A DNA stretch of 64,000 nucleotides from Magnetospirillum sp. 15-1 (lineage in GTDB: Bacteria > Pseudomonadota > Alphaproteobacteria > Rhodospirillales > Magnetospirillaceae): the NCBI RefSeq assembly GCF_900184795.1, contig NZ_FXXN01000020.1, positions 62,001-126,000 of the forward strand, in the 5' to 3' direction. Under the pieces are notes generated by a model. It saw nothing but the letters and a program-made list of their open reading frames with translations, ran no database searches and had not been told where the DNA came from. Every line of letters starts with the position of its first letter. Position 1 is the stretch's first letter. Positions 63,648-64,000 of the stretch are shown here, in pieces. The position numbers and the translations under genes are program-made.

Positions 63648-64000
63648 ATGGTGCGGGTTCGAGCCGACGATTACGACACCAAATGCCAGTCGATTCTCGA
63701 CAGTGCGGCCGCACTTTTCGCCAAGACCGGCTATCCCGGCGCCAAGATGCAGGACATCGCCAAGGCCTGCGGCGCCACCAAATCGATGCTCTACCACTAC
63801 TTCCCAACCAAGGACGATCTGCTGCTCGCCCTGCTCACCGAGCATCTCGAGCGCCTCATCGTCGAGCTGGAACTTGCCCTATCGGAAGCGGGGGCTGGAG
63901 AGCGGCGTTTCGCCAACTTCATTCGGGCCTATGTGCAAAAATCGGCACAATCGCGGCAACGGCACCTCAGCGCCATGAACGACGTAAAGTTCCTGCCCGT
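63648..64000 (+). CDS. TetR-family regulator, cut by the window end
   Basis: The first 117 residues are present: DTKCQSILDSAAALFAKTGYPGAKMQDIAKACGATKSMLYHYFPTKDDLL is the TetR helix-turn-helix, and the ligand domain runs off the right end without a stop. It is 105 bp after the ferredoxin reductase gene, so it is either its third operon gene or separately expressed. It is the natural candidate to bind the 40-bp palindrome at 61822-61861. GGGAAG lies upstream of the ATG. Confidence 0.85.
   Translation, partial: MVRVRADDYDTKCQSILDSAAALFAKTGYPGAKMQDIAKACGATKSMLYHYFPTKDDLLLALLTEHLERLIVELELALSEAGAGERRFANFIRAYVQKSAQSRQRHLSAMNDVKFLP

Overview
The window is a high-GC stretch packed with genes for breaking down aromatic acids. 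It has no tRNA, rRNA, CRISPR array, phage gene or transposase that I can see. The gene families and the alphaproteobacterial look of the electron-transfer flavoprotein suggest a facultatively anaerobic Rhodospirillales bacterium such as a Magnetospirillum relative. That assignment rests on gene content only.

Anaerobic part (about 1-14 kb, 31.5-36 kb, 40-54 kb). This part holds an acyl-CoA ligase (1257-2906) and a four-subunit ATP-dependent class I benzoyl-CoA reductase (41918-46189, order BcrB/BzdO, BcrC/BzdN and two small ATPases). It also holds the three enzymes that follow dearomatization (5669-8660): alcohol dehydrogenase Had, ring hydrolase Oah and dienoyl-CoA hydratase Dch. Beta-oxidation genes are scattered around them (acyl-CoA dehydrogenases, a FadB-like fusion, thiolases, hydratases), with EtfBA at 46656-48346. 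The unusual end of the pathway is a 3-methylglutaconyl-CoA hydratase (53211-54026), an HMG-CoA lyase (48417-49319) and an acetoacetate-type CoA-transferase (13004-14400). Together these fit a ring with a 4-methyl group: 4-methylbenzoyl-CoA would give 3-methylglutaryl-CoA, then HMG-CoA, then acetoacetate plus acetyl-CoA. Most of these transcription units carry a TGAC-N6-GTCA palindrome at the promoter, and the TetR gene at 2935-3651 is the obvious candidate repressor.

Aerobic part 1 (19.7-30.3 kb). This is a nearly complete p-cumate (4-isopropylbenzoate) type meta-cleavage pathway. It has a Rieske dioxygenase with ferredoxin and reductase, a dihydrodiol dehydrogenase, an extradiol dioxygenase, a class II aldolase-fold decarboxylase candidate, a C-C hydrolase, and the hydratase, aldolase and acylating aldehyde dehydrogenase of the lower pathway. 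A CymR-like TetR gene and two ACAAACA/TGTTTGT palindromes form a second regulatory circuit. A decayed acyl-CoA dehydrogenase fragment at its left edge matches the intact gene at its right edge, so this module looks inserted.

Aerobic part 2 (53.9-64 kb). A second Rieske dioxygenase set shares its locus with an SDR, two crotonase-fold enzymes, an alpha/beta hydrolase, an SCP2-type thiolase and a fusion of an HMG-CoA-synthase-like domain to a DUF35-like OB-fold. There is no ring-cleavage dioxygenase. A perfect 40-bp palindrome carrying mirrored -10 boxes lies between its divergent operons, and a TetR gene runs off the right end. I could not match this combination to a known pathway; it is the best candidate for something undescribed.

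Other parts are an RbbA/YhiI/YhhJ-type ABC exporter (14.5-19.4 kb), a LysR regulator with a crotonase and an acyl-CoA synthetase (36.3-39.8 kb), and an AT-rich gene-poor gap (39.8-40.26 kb).
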